From Variovorax sp. (GTDB lineage: Bacteria > Pseudomonadota > Gammaproteobacteria > Burkholderiales > Burkholderiaceae_C), in the NCBI GenBank assembly GCA_017744935.1, contig JAGIAI010000059.1:1-54811 (forward strand): a stretch of DNA of 54,811 nucleotides, written 5' to 3'. The stretch's first letter is position 1, and the number at the start of each line of letters is the position of its first letter. The notes beneath the pieces are model-generated. The model did no database searches and was not told the origin of the DNA. It worked only from the letters and a program-made list of their open reading frames with translations. Below, piece by piece: positions 34,840-43,723 of the stretch. The translations under genes and the position numbers were made by a program.

Positions 34840-35623
34840 GCACCACCGGCCGGTCGACCATCTTGCCGTCGACCGCGACCGGCGCAGCGCCGCTGGCGGC
34901 ATCAGCCTCGATCACGCGGCGCGCCCAGTCGATTTGAGCCTGCGTCGGCGAAAGGCCCTGGTTGACCACCGCAACCTGCTTCGGATGGATGCATAGCTTG
35001 GCGCCGAAGCCCAGCCGCCTCGCCTGCAATGCGTCGGCCTCGATGCGCGCCGCATCGTCGATCGACGTGCTCACGCCATCCACCGGCGACTGGATGCCGG
35101 CCACGCGCGAGGCCAGCACCATGCGCGAGCGGAAATACAGCAGTTCCAGTCCTTCGCCTTCGATGTCGAGATCAGCCTGGAAATCGATGGTGCCGAACAC
35201 CAGCCGCTGAACACCGGGCGCGGCCGCGATCTCTTCGAGCCGCGCCATGCCGCGCGCCGTTTCGACCAACGGCAGCAGCGCGATCGTCGGCAGCCTTGCC
35301 GCGACGGCATGCAACACGGCCGGGTCTTCGGACTTGGGAAGCATCAGCGCATCGACGCCCGCGCTCGCGCACATCGCGAGGTCGTCGGCGTACCAGGGCG
35401 TGTCCGCGGCGTTTACGCGGACCGCGATCTGCGGGCTGGCGACGCCCTTGGCGCGACCGGCCAGCCATTGCGCAACCTGCGCGCGGGCCTCGTCCTTGAG
35501 ATCGACCGGCACCGCGTCCTCCAGATCGAGCACGATCGAATCGGCGCCACTCTGGCGGGCCTTGTCGAAACGCGTGCCCTGGTGGCCGGGCACGAACAGA
35601 AGGCTGCGGACGGTCGAGGCCAT
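34799..35623 (-). CDS. HpcH/HpaI (CitE-like) acyl-CoA lyase
   Basis: 274 residues from ATG 35623. TIM-barrel lyase motifs: SLLFVPGHQGTRFDKA, IVLDLEDAVP (acidic pair), VRVNAADTPW, LMLPKSED, LLPLVETARG, FGTIDFQADL and a C-terminal FGAKLCIHPKQV. This is the CitE / malyl-CoA / citramalyl-CoA lyase family, cleaving a 3-hydroxyacyl-CoA to acetyl- or propionyl-CoA plus an oxo acid with Mg2+. Last gene of the six-gene minus-strand operon, 5 nt after the PrpD gene. The CoA ester is inferred from the neighbours. Confidence 0.9.
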   Translation of the reverse strand: MASTVRSLLFVPGHQGTRFDKARQSGADSIVLDLEDAVPVDLKDEARAQVAQWLAGRAKGVASPQIAVRVNAADTPWYADDLAMCASAGVDALMLPKSEDPAVLHAVAARLPTIALLPLVETARGMARLEEIAAAPGVQRLVFGTIDFQADLDIEGEGLELLYFRSRMVLASRVAGIQSPVDGVSTSIDDAARIEADALQARRLGFGAKLCIHPKQVAVVNQGLSPTQAQIDWARRVIEADAASGAAPVAVDGKMVDRPVVLKAQSILRAAERR

Positions 35624-35628
35624 GTGCG

Positions 35629-36990
35629 TCAGACCACCAGACGGCCGACGCGCGCTTCGTCGGCGAGATTCCAGATCCTGGCGCATGCGGCCTTCGCCAC
35701 ATCCGCCGTCGCGCCCTCTCCGTACAGCGCAAGGCGCTGCATCTTGTCCTCGATCTCGGTGCGGCTGAGCGTGTTGCCCGGATCTCCCTTGGGCTCATCG
35801 ACCCGCCCCGAGAAGCTTCGCCCGTCATTCGTCGTGACGCTGACCTTGCCGATCCAGCGCGCCGGGTAGGCGATGTCGACCTCGCGATCGAGTTCCATCA
35901 TGACCTTGTCGCGGAACGCGGCGACCTCGGGCGCAAGGAAGTCGCGATCGAACTCGGTGAGCCCCGCGCGGCCGTGAACCGCGATCAGGCCCAGAACCGT
36001 GCCCATCGAGAACTTGGCCTGATGCACCGTGGAGGGCACCACGACGCGGCCGAGCACATCGATCGCACCTTGATGCACATGCGTGACGACGCGCGCGATG
36101 TCGCCGGCCTTCAGCTTGTTCTGCTGCATGACCTGAAGCAGCGCATCGGCAGCTGGATGCGTGTGACGGCACGACGCGTGGAACTTGAAGGATGTCTCGG
36201 CCAGTGTCCAGCGCGTGCCCAGCCCATCGGTGAGCCTGGCCGGATCGGCATCGGTCGACATGCCCACGCCCAGGCCTTGCGCGCCTTCCAGCACGCGCGC
36301 CGCGCCGGTGAAGCCGTCCTTCGCAAGATAGGCCGACATCAGACCGGCCGCCGCGGCGTGCGCGCAATGCAATTGCTTGGAGTCCGCCGCATCGCGCAGA
36401 AACTCCCAGACGCCAGCGGACTGCGTGCCTGCCGAGCCGAAGGCATGGAGCATCTGGGCCGGCGTGAGATCGAGCAAGCGCCCCACGGCCGCGGCGGCCG
36501 CGAGCGTGCCCGCGGTGGAAGTCGTATGAAAGGTCCGGTAGTGCGAACGCCCGAGAAACTCGCCGACGCGGATGCCGACCTCGTACCCCACCACCACGGC
36601 AGTCAACAACTGCTTGCCACTCGCACCGAGCGCCTGCGCCACCGCCAGTGCCGGCGCAAAGACGACAGCCGCCGGGTGGAACACCGAGCCGTTGTGCACA
36701 TCGTCCTGCTCGACATAGTGCGAAGCCGCCGCATTGACGAGTGCGGCGAACACCGGCGATGAGGTACGACGCGAGATCAGCACCTCGCTCGGCCCATCCG
36801 CCGGGCCCATCATCTCGGCGAAGCGCTGGATGCTGCGCACCGGCCGCGCAGACCGTGCGGCAAGCACCGAGCCGAGCCAGTCGAGCATCAGGTCTTCGGC
36901 GCGGCGTAGGACCGCGTCGGGAATGCGCTCGAACGAGAGTTCGGCGGCAAAGGTGGCGAGCGCCTGGCTGGGGTGATTGGATGTGGTCAT
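35629..36990 (-). CDS. MmgE/PrpD family protein
   Basis: 453 residues from ATG 36990. MmgE/PrpD signatures: DLMLDWLGSVLA, NAAASHYVEQDDVHNGSVFHPAAVVFAPALAVAQ, GYEVGIRVGEFLG, HTTSTAGTLAAAAAVGRLL and KFHASCRHTHPAADALL. The family contains 2-methylcitrate dehydratase and cis-aconitate decarboxylase. It sits between a CoA-transferase and a CitE lyase, so a hydratase/dehydratase or decarboxylase step on a di- or tricarboxylate is likely; the exact reaction is not predictable. Confidence 0.9.
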   Translation of the reverse strand: MTTSNHPSQALATFAAELSFERIPDAVLRRAEDLMLDWLGSVLAARSARPVRSIQRFAEMMGPADGPSEVLISRRTSSPVFAALVNAAASHYVEQDDVHNGSVFHPAAVVFAPALAVAQALGASGKQLLTAVVVGYEVGIRVGEFLGRSHYRTFHTTSTAGTLAAAAAVGRLLDLTPAQMLHAFGSAGTQSAGVWEFLRDAADSKQLHCAHAAAAGLMSAYLAKDGFTGAARVLEGAQGLGVGMSTDADPARLTDGLGTRWTLAETSFKFHASCRHTHPAADALLQVMQQNKLKAGDIARVVTHVHQGAIDVLGRVVVPSTVHQAKFSMGTVLGLIAVHGRAGLTEFDRDFLAPEVAAFRDKVMMELDREVDIAYPARWIGKVSVTTNDGRSFSGRVDEPKGDPGNTLSRTEIEDKMQRLALYGEGATADVAKAACARIWNLADEARVGRLVV

Positions 36991-37003
36991 GACTTGTCTT
37001 GCC

Positions 37004-38194
37004 TCAAACGGTGCCTTCGGCGCGCAGCGCGGCGATGGCGTCCTTGTCGTAGCCGCACGCGGCCAGGATCGAATCGGTGTGCTGCCCCAGCGTCGGCACA
37101 GCGTCCATGCGTGCATTCCATTCGCGCGGCATGCCGGGCGGTTGCAGCGCAGGAATCGGTCCCGCACCAGTGTGCACCTCGGTCCACCGCTCGCGCGCCT
37201 TGAGCTGCGGGTGGTTCCACACGTCGTGCATCGTGTTGACCTGCGCGGTCGCGATCTGCGCATCGTCGAGCCGCTTCATGATGTCCGCCGCGGTGAACGG
37301 CGAGAAGGCCCGCACGATGATCTCGCGCAGCGCATCACGCGAAGCCGTGCGCTTCGTGTTCGACGCAAAGCGCTCGTCGGTCGCAAGCCCGGGCTGCTCC
37401 AGCACCTTGGCGCAGAACACCTGCCACTCGCGCTCGTTCTGCAGCCCGAGCATCACCAGCTTGCCGTCACCTGCCGGAAACGGCCCGTAGGGATAGATCG
37501 TCGCGTGCGCCGCACCCGCGCGCGGCGGAGGATCCGCGCCTTCGAAGGCGTAGTACATCGGGAAGCTCATCCACTCGACCATGCTTTCCAGCATCGACAC
37601 GTCGATGCGGCAGCCCTTGCCCGTCTTGCCGCGCTGCAGCAGCGCCGCGAGGATGTTGGTGTATGCGTACATGCCCGCCGAGATGTCCGCGATCGAGCAA
37701 CCGGCCTTTGCCATTTCGTCCGGCGTTCCGGTCACCGAGAGAAAACCCGATTCGCTCTGGATCAGGAGGTCGTACGCCTTGCTGTCACGGTACGGGCCGG
37801 GCTTCCGCGCATCGTCGCCGTAGCCGGAGATGTCACAGACGATCAGCCCTGGATGCGAAGGCGAAAGCGCCTCGTACGAGAGTCCCAGCCGCGCTGCCGC
37901 GCCGGGCGCGAGGTTCTGTACCAGCACGTCGGCTTCGGCAACCAATCGCTGGAGGATCTCCTGTCCCTTGGGATGCTTCACATCGAGCGTGAGGCTTTCC
38001 TTTGAACGATTCGTCCAGACGAAGTGCGATGCGAGCCCATGCACACGCTGGTCGTATGCGCGCGCGAAGTCGCCGCTGCCGGGCCGCTCGACCTTGATGA
38101 CGCGTGCGCCCAGATCTGCCAACTGTCGCGTGCAGAACGGCGCCGCGATCGCGTGTTCAAGCGTAAGAACGGTGATGCCTTCGAGCGGGCGCAT
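37004..38194 (-). CDS. CaiB/BaiF family CoA-transferase
   Basis: 396 residues, typical family III CoA-transferase length. It has PLEGITVLTLEHAIAAPFCTRQLADLGARVIKVERPGSGDFAR, TNRSKESLTLDVK, the catalytic Asp D170 in SIADISAGMYAYTNILAAL, and GCRIDVSMLESMVEWM. It transfers CoA between carboxylic acids (often succinyl-CoA as donor) through an Asp-CoA thioester. The ATG overlaps the upstream dehydrogenase stop by 1 nt. It probably activates the free acid substrate of the pathway. Confidence 0.93.
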   Translation of the reverse strand: MRPLEGITVLTLEHAIAAPFCTRQLADLGARVIKVERPGSGDFARAYDQRVHGLASHFVWTNRSKESLTLDVKHPKGQEILQRLVAEADVLVQNLAPGAAARLGLSYEALSPSHPGLIVCDISGYGDDARKPGPYRDSKAYDLLIQSESGFLSVTGTPDEMAKAGCSIADISAGMYAYTNILAALLQRGKTGKGCRIDVSMLESMVEWMSFPMYYAFEGADPPPRAGAAHATIYPYGPFPAGDGKLVMLGLQNEREWQVFCAKVLEQPGLATDERFASNTKRTASRDALREIIVRAFSPFTAADIMKRLDDAQIATAQVNTMHDVWNHPQLKARERWTEVHTGAGPIPALQPPGMPREWNARMDAVPTLGQHTDSILAACGYDKDAIAALRAEGTV

Positions 38195-39354
38195 CAGAAG
38201 CTCCTTGGCATGCCGAGCATGTGTTCGGCAACGTAGCTGAGGATGAGGTTCGTCGAGATCGGCGCCACCTGATAGAGCCGCGTCTCACGGAACTTGCGCT
38301 CCACGTCGTATTCGCAGGCAAAGCCGAAGCCGCCGTGGAACTGCAGGCAGGCATTGGCCGCCTCCCACGAGGCCTTGGCTGCAAGGTACTTCGCCATGTT
38401 GGCCTGTGCCCCGCAGGGCTCGTGCGCGTCGAAGAGGCGACACGCTTCGTAGCGCATCAGGTTCGCCGCCTCGACCTCGATGAAGGCTTCGGCGATCGGA
38501 AACTGCACGCCCTGGTTCTGCCCGATCGGCCGGCCGAAGACAACGCGCTCCTTGGTGTATGCGGTCACCTTGTCGATGAACCAGTAGCCGTCGCCGATGC
38601 ACTCGGCCGCGATCAGCGTGCGCTCCGCGTTGAGCCCGTCGAGGATGTACTTGAAGCCCTGCCCTTCCTCGCCGATGAGGTTCTCGGCCGGAATCTCCAG
38701 GTTCTCGAAGAACAACTCGTTCGTCTCGTGATTGACCATGTTGAGGATCGGCTGCACCGTCAGGCCGTTCCCGATGGCTTCACGCAAGTCCACGATGAAG
38801 ATCGACATGCCCTCGGACTTCTTCTTGACGTCTGCGAGCGGCGTGGTGCGCGCGAGCAGGATCATCAGGTCCGAATGCTGGATGCGCGAGATCCACACCT
38901 TCTGCCCATTGATGACGTAGCGGTCGCCTTTCTTCACCGCCGTGGTCTTGATCTTGGTGGTGTCGGTGCCAGTGGAAGGCTCGGTCACGCCCATCGACTG
39001 CAGGCGCAGATCACCGGTCGCGATCTTCGGCAGGTACTTGCGCTTCTGCTCTTCAGAGCCGTGCCGCAGCAGCGTGCCCATGTTGTACATCTGGCCGTGA
39101 CAGGCTCCAGAGTTGCCTCCGGCGCGATTGATCTCTTCCATGATCACCGAGGCTTCCGTCAGGCCGAGGCCGGAGCCGCCGTACTCCTGCGGGATCAGCG
39201 CGGCCATCCAGCCGGCCTTGGTCAACGCATCGACGAACTCGGCCGGGTAGGCGCGCTGCTCGTCGATCTTGCGGAAGTATTCGTTGGGGAACTGCGCGCA
39301 CAGGTCTCGCACGGCGTCGCGGATGTCCTGGAAGCGCTGGTTGGAATGGCTCAT
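38194..39354 (-). CDS. Acyl-CoA dehydrogenase
   Basis: 386 residues, the standard length. N-domain ALIPQEYGGSGLGLTEASVIMEEI; FAD-binding SMGVTEPSTGTDTTKIKTTA and YVINGQKVWISRIQHSD; NERT-like GLNAERTLIAAECIG; and C-terminal QFHGGFGFACEYDVERKFRETRLYQVAPISTNLI. The usual catalytic Glu region (YEGT) is replaced by YQVAPIS, so the base may lie elsewhere, as in some family branches. It oxidises an acyl-CoA to a 2-enoyl-CoA. 27 nt after the hydratase gene and overlapping the CaiB start. Confidence 0.92.
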   Translation of the reverse strand: MSHSNQRFQDIRDAVRDLCAQFPNEYFRKIDEQRAYPAEFVDALTKAGWMAALIPQEYGGSGLGLTEASVIMEEINRAGGNSGACHGQMYNMGTLLRHGSEEQKRKYLPKIATGDLRLQSMGVTEPSTGTDTTKIKTTAVKKGDRYVINGQKVWISRIQHSDLMILLARTTPLADVKKKSEGMSIFIVDLREAIGNGLTVQPILNMVNHETNELFFENLEIPAENLIGEEGQGFKYILDGLNAERTLIAAECIGDGYWFIDKVTAYTKERVVFGRPIGQNQGVQFPIAEAFIEVEAANLMRYEACRLFDAHEPCGAQANMAKYLAAKASWEAANACLQFHGGFGFACEYDVERKFRETRLYQVAPISTNLILSYVAEHMLGMPRSF

Positions 39355-39381
39355 GGTGGTCAAGAATGAATCGTTGTCGGT

Positions 39382-40248
39382 TCAGGCGAAACGTGCGGTG
39401 GCCTGCATCAGCAATGCACCCTGCCCGTCTTCGGCCCACAGCGTGACGCTGCCATCGGCCCCTGCCGCATGCCCGCGCACGCGCAGCGGCTTGCCGCAAG
39501 TCAGCGGTCGCACGGCCTTGAAGCTGTAGGCGCGTACCGCGCGGCCCGGGTTGTTCTGCTGCGCTGCTTCGAGCAGCAGCGTGGCGATGAGCGGCCCATG
39601 CACGATGAGGTCGTCATAGCCTTCCACCTGCGTCACATACGGATAGTCGTAGTGGATGCGATGGCTGTTGAAGGTCAGCGCGGAGTAGCGGAAGAGCAAA
39701 GGTGCATCCGGCAGGTGATCCACCGTCCACGCCGCATCGGCCGGCGGCGTCTGGGGCGGTGCGGATTCGCCCGCTGCACTGGACTTGGGTGCCTCGCGAT
39801 ACACGATGTCGTGGAACTCCCGCTGCAGCAGCGCGCCGTTTGCGTGCACCTCATGCTGCACCTTGACGAAGACCAGCGCCCCGCCCTTGCCCTGCTTGAG
39901 ATTCACGTCGACAACTTGCGAGGTCTTGGTGGTCGGCGTGCCGAGCTTCAGCGGCTCGAAGAATTCGAGCTGGCTGCCGGCCCACATGCGGCGTGGCAGC
40001 GGCACCGGCGGCAGGAAGCCGCCGCGCGCCGGATGCCCGTCAGGCCCCAGCCCGTTCTGCGGCGCGATCGGCAGGAAATAGCACCAGTGCCACAGCGGCG
40101 GCAGTGCGCGACCTGCCTGCCATGCCTGGCCGTCGTTGCGCACCGTCGCTGCCATGGCGCTGGCGGTCCAAGGCGACATCAGTTCTTCGTGCGTCTCGGT
40201 GCGGCCGATCCAGCTGCGCAGGTGGTCGAGGTCCAGGGCTTCGGTCAT
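39382..40248 (-). CDS. MaoC/HTD2-like enoyl-CoA hydratase (mesaconyl-CoA hydratase-like)
   Basis: 288 residues, a double hot-dog. The N-terminal half (WHWCYFLPIAPQNGLGPDGHPARGGFLPPVPLPRRMWAG) is the FAS1-like dehydratase type. The C-terminal half carries the hydratase motif LTFNSHRIHYDYPYV with N194, H199 and D201, and GYDDLIVHGPL with H217. Best-known relatives hydrate mesaconyl-C4-CoA or itaconyl-type CoA esters, or act in mitochondrial FAS (HTD2). Between the lyase-like gene and the acyl-CoA dehydrogenase, it would hydrate the enoyl-CoA made by that dehydrogenase. Confidence 0.87.
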   Translation of the reverse strand: MTEALDLDHLRSWIGRTETHEELMSPWTASAMAATVRNDGQAWQAGRALPPLWHWCYFLPIAPQNGLGPDGHPARGGFLPPVPLPRRMWAGSQLEFFEPLKLGTPTTKTSQVVDVNLKQGKGGALVFVKVQHEVHANGALLQREFHDIVYREAPKSSAAGESAPPQTPPADAAWTVDHLPDAPLLFRYSALTFNSHRIHYDYPYVTQVEGYDDLIVHGPLIATLLLEAAQQNNPGRAVRAYSFKAVRPLTCGKPLRVRGHAAGADGSVTLWAEDGQGALLMQATARFA

Positions 40249-40269
40249 CGTGTGCGTCCTTGCTTCGGA

Positions 40270-41052
40270 TCAATCCTTGCGGGGGCCACCGGCTTCGTGT
40301 TCGACGCGCTGCCAGAGCTCGATACCCATCGGGTCGTCGATCTCCTCGAGGATGTGGCCCACGAGACCGATGGCACGCGCCATCACGCCCAGCCCGCGGA
40401 TGATGCGCCACGGAAAGCCGAACTCCGCCGCGATGGCGCCGATCGCGCCCGTCGCGTTGATCGGCAGCGACTTGCCCGAAACACGCTCCGCCTCCGCCTG
40501 CACGGTCTGCATCAGCGCGACATATTGGCCCGAGAGGCCGTTTTCCTCCGCGATCTGGAACAGGCGCGGCGTGCGCGGATCGATCGGCTTGTGCATCGGG
40601 TGCCCGAGGCCGGGCACGATGGCCTTGCGCGAACGGAAATCCGCGACGATTTCGCGCGCCATCTCATCGAGCGGGCGCGTCGGCTTCTCACCGAAGGGGA
40701 TCTTCTCGTAGAGCATCTTGGCCGCGCCCTCGGTGCTGCCGACGAACACGGTGCCCAGGCCGCACAGACCGGCAGCCACGGCGGCCTGCAGCGCCTCGGG
40801 CGCGCCGGTGTAGGTCAGGCGGGCGGCGAGCGCACTGGGCGTGATGCCGTGTTCCACCAGCGTCACCACGATGGCGTTGAAGACAACCGACTCCTGCGGC
40901 GTCGGCATGCGGCCGGTCAGCTCCAGGAAAGCCATGTCGCCCAGGTTGAGGTGGCCGAGGATCTCGGACGGCAGGTCGCGGCCGCGCACGGTGATCTTGT
41001 CGGGCGTGCTGTAGCCGAGTTCGGTGTGCAGGGATTTCTTGATCTTGGTCAT
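40270..41052 (-). CDS. Citrate synthase-superfamily protein (citryl-CoA lyase-like)
   Basis: 260 residues, much shorter than citrate synthase (about 430), matching the citryl-CoA lyase-like short group. Motifs: VRGRDLPSEILGHLNLGDMAFLELTGRMP, a FNAIVVTLVEHGITPSALAAR core with His, VPGLGHPMHKPIDPRTPRLF and INATGAIGAIAAEFGFPW. It makes or cleaves a citryl-type CoA ester. First gene of the minus-strand operon, from ATG 41052; the longer in-frame extension runs into the divergent promoter and is rejected. Confidence 0.87.
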   Translation of the reverse strand: MTKIKKSLHTELGYSTPDKITVRGRDLPSEILGHLNLGDMAFLELTGRMPTPQESVVFNAIVVTLVEHGITPSALAARLTYTGAPEALQAAVAAGLCGLGTVFVGSTEGAAKMLYEKIPFGEKPTRPLDEMAREIVADFRSRKAIVPGLGHPMHKPIDPRTPRLFQIAEENGLSGQYVALMQTVQAEAERVSGKSLPINATGAIGAIAAEFGFPWRIIRGLGVMARAIGLVGHILEEIDDPMGIELWQRVEHEAGGPRKD

Positions 41053-41092
41053 GGGAAGGAAATCTATCCATCTGGGCGTATTGCTGGTCTGT

Positions 41093-41127
41093 GATTGCCG
41101 AACCCTCCCTTCAGGAAATGCGAATGC
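41093..41127. promoter_or_regulatory. Element shared with the 28.95-kb divergent promoter (copy 2)
   Basis: Lies in the 147-bp gap between the divergent citryl-CoA-lyase-like gene (41052) and the fused acyl-CoA dehydrogenase (41200). It shares 26 of 34 positions with copy 1, including 13 consecutive bases GATTGCCGAACCC. Both copies sit between divergently read metabolic genes, which suggests one regulator controls both sites. Confidence 0.5.
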
Positions 41128-41199
41128 CGTTTTGCGGGGCCTTCTGGCACGCTCCGGCCCAGCTTTCATCCAGCTTCGAGAGAGGCACGAACAGAGACC

Positions 41200-43521
41200 A
41201 TGGACCACGAATCACTGGCGGCGATCCGCGAAGCCGCAACCGACTACTTCACTCGCAGCGGCAGCATCCGCCGCTGCCGGACGCTCATCGAACAGCCCAC
41301 CGACGCCGGCCGCGATGCCGCAAGCTGGGCCGAGATCGTTGCACTCGGCTGGCCCGGCATGCTGGCGCCCGAATCGACGGGCGGGCTTGCGTTCGACTTG
41401 TCAGGCGCGGCCGAAATCCTGCGCGCGGCCGGTGAGCATGTCGCACCGGAGCCACTGCTGGCTATCGCCGGCCTGAGCGCCCTGCTGCTGCGCCAGCTCG
41501 ACAGCGCCCCGGCGCGAGCACTGCTCGAAGAACTTGTCGCCGGCACGGGCCTGCCCGCACTCGCCTGGCAGGAAAGCGCGGGCGACCTGAGCGACGTGCC
41601 GCTGGAATGCGGCGTCGAGCTCGGCCCGCAAGGCGCGCTGCTACAGGGCGAAAAGCTCATGGTGCTCCCCGGCGCATCGGCTACTGGCTGGCTGGTCTCC
41701 GCACGCGGCGACGACGACACCGTCCTGCTCTGGGTGCCGCGCGGCACCGCGGGCGTGACCGAAACCCTCACCCGGCTGGTGGATGGCGAGCATGCCGCCA
41801 CGCTGCACTTCGATCGCGTCGCGCTGCCTTCCAGCGCGGTGCTGGCACAAGGCGAAGCCGCCCGAAACGGGCTGCGCCACGCGCTGGCCTGCGGCCTGAT
41901 CCTGCAGGGGGCCGAACTGGCCGGGACCGGTCAGGCGATGCTCCAGCAGACCCTCGCCTACCTGCGCACCCGCGTGCAGTTCGGCAAGCCGATCGGCACC
42001 TTCCAGGCTTTGCAGCATCGCGCGGTCGACATGTTCATCCACCTCGAGGTCGCACGCGCAACGCTCACTGAGGTGCTCGCGCTGGCCGACGACCCGTCGG
42101 TAAGCATCGAACGCCTCGAAGCCGAAGCGAGCCGCGTCAACGCGCGTTGCAGCGCCGCCGCGCTGCAAGCCTCGCGCTCGGCGGTGCAACTGCACGGTGC
42201 CATCGGCTACACGCAGGAATGCGATCTGAGCCTTTTCTACAAGCGCACGCTGCGTCTGTCGGCATGGCTCGGCAACGTCACCACGCACCAGCGCCGCTAT
42301 GCCGCGCTCGCCGAAGCTGGCTCGCGCACGAACGAGCCGGTCGAATGGAGCGGCGATTTCCCGCGCACCGCCGACTGGAGCGCGATGACTGAGCCGGACT
42401 TCCGCCGGATGGTCCGCGCCTTCCTGCAGCAGCGCTATCCGTCGCATCTGCGATACCTCTCGCACCGCGCGCGCTGGAGCGAAATGCGGGAGTGGTACCT
42501 CACGCTCTCCGCGCAAGGCTGGGTCGCGCCCGCATGGCCGCAGGCGCACGGCGGCATGGGGCTGCCGGCCGACAAGATGATCGCGTGGATCGAAGAGCTG
42601 GAGCAGCACGGCGTGGCGCGCGCGCCCGACCAGGGCATCGTGATGATCGGGCCGCTGCTCATTCAGCACGGCACGCCCGAACAGCAACAGCGCTTTCTGC
42701 CGCGCATCCTCGCGGGCGACCATGTGTGGTGCCAGGGCTATTCCGAGCCCAACGCCGGTTCCGACCTTGCAGGCCTGCGCACCGAGGCCCTGCAGGCGCG
42801 CGATGCCGACGGCGACCACTTCGTCGTCAACGGCCAGAAGATCTGGACCACGCTCGCACAGGACGCCAATCACATCTTCATGCTCGTGCGCACCGACAAG
42901 GACGCGAAGAAGCAGGAAGGCATCAGCTTCCTGCTGTGCGACCTGCGCACACCGGGCATCACCATCCGCCCGATCCACACCCTCGCGGGCGAACCGGAGT
43001 TCTGCGAAGTGTTCTTCGACAACGTGCGCGTGCCCGCGGAAAACCTCGTCGGCAAGCTGCACGGCGGATGGACGATCGCGAAGGCACTGCTCGGCTTCGA
43101 GCGCATCTTTCTCGGCAGCCCGAAGCAGTCGCAATACGCGCTCGGTCAGCTTGCGCGGCTCGCGCACGCCAAGCGCCTGTTCGCCGACCCGGTGTTCACG
43201 CAGCGTTACACCGCGTTGCGCCTCGATGTGGCCGACCTTGCCGCGACCTATACCGACTTCGCCAACATCGTGAAGGCCGGCAAGCCGCTGCCGCCGTCTG
43301 TTTCATTGCTGAAGATCTGGGCCAGCGAAACCTATCACCGCATTGGTGCGCTGCTGGTGGAGGCCAGCGAAGAACAGGGTGCGGTCGCCGGTGACCAGGC
43401 CATCGATGGACAGACCTTCAACACGCTTTCGCCGCTGATCGGATCGACCTCCGCCATGATCTACGGCGGCACGAACGAGATCCAGCGGAACATCCTGGCT
43501 CGGCAGGTTCTGGAGCTCTGA
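41200..43521 (+). CDS. Fused tandem acyl-CoA dehydrogenase
   Basis: 773 residues, twice the normal length. Domain 1 (about 1-385) is degenerate in its middle but has LAYLRTRVQFGKPIGTFQALQH and SAVQLHGAIGYTQECDLSLFYKRTLRLS. Domain 2 (about 395-773) has WPQAHGGMGLPADKMIAWIEEL, CQGYSEPNAGSDLAGLRTEA, VVNGQKIWTTLAQDANH, and ends MIYGGTNEIQRNILARQVLEL. Comparable enzymes are heterodimers of two such subunits (steroid side-chain ChsE type); here they are joined. The start is preceded by a weak GAGA. Divergent from the CoA operon and probably part of its pathway. Confidence 0.88.
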   Translation: MDHESLAAIREAATDYFTRSGSIRRCRTLIEQPTDAGRDAASWAEIVALGWPGMLAPESTGGLAFDLSGAAEILRAAGEHVAPEPLLAIAGLSALLLRQLDSAPARALLEELVAGTGLPALAWQESAGDLSDVPLECGVELGPQGALLQGEKLMVLPGASATGWLVSARGDDDTVLLWVPRGTAGVTETLTRLVDGEHAATLHFDRVALPSSAVLAQGEAARNGLRHALACGLILQGAELAGTGQAMLQQTLAYLRTRVQFGKPIGTFQALQHRAVDMFIHLEVARATLTEVLALADDPSVSIERLEAEASRVNARCSAAALQASRSAVQLHGAIGYTQECDLSLFYKRTLRLSAWLGNVTTHQRRYAALAEAGSRTNEPVEWSGDFPRTADWSAMTEPDFRRMVRAFLQQRYPSHLRYLSHRARWSEMREWYLTLSAQGWVAPAWPQAHGGMGLPADKMIAWIEELEQHGVARAPDQGIVMIGPLLIQHGTPEQQQRFLPRILAGDHVWCQGYSEPNAGSDLAGLRTEALQARDADGDHFVVNGQKIWTTLAQDANHIFMLVRTDKDAKKQEGISFLLCDLRTPGITIRPIHTLAGEPEFCEVFFDNVRVPAENLVGKLHGGWTIAKALLGFERIFLGSPKQSQYALGQLARLAHAKRLFADPVFTQRYTALRLDVADLAATYTDFANIVKAGKPLPPSVSLLKIWASETYHRIGALLVEASEEQGAVAGDQAIDGQTFNTLSPLIGSTSAMIYGGTNEIQRNILARQVLEL

Positions 43522-43531
43522 AGCTATCGAC

Positions 43532-43549
43532 GTTGCCCCAAGGGGCAAC
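43532..43549 (+). promoter_or_regulatory. Perfect 8-2-8 inverted repeat upstream of second sulfatase
   Basis: GTTGCCCC-AA-GGGGCAAC, a perfect palindrome of the same geometry as the sites at 14815, 16513 and 48536, with C/G instead of A/T at one symmetric position. It lies 174 nt before the sulfatase ATG in a 202-bp gap; TTGCAC repeats follow at 43555-43567. The 2-nt loop makes it a poor terminator for the dehydrogenase gene. Confidence 0.6.
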
Positions 43550-43723
43550 TACGATTGCACTTTGCACTGATAGGCGTCCACCCAAAGCTTTTGCTGCAAT
43601 GCCGAACGGGCATCGCGCGAAGAACAAACAGGAGAAGAGGCCTCGAGCGCTTCACGACAGGCCAGAGGCTGTGGGTCCATCCGCCGCCGGAGACACGGTG
43701 GCATCGCTGCAAAGGAGTCTTCC

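Noticed and set aside
43532..43549. Palindrome after the double dehydrogenase as a terminator
   Set aside because: A 2-nt loop and no U-run make a poor terminator; geometry and sequence match the operator set.
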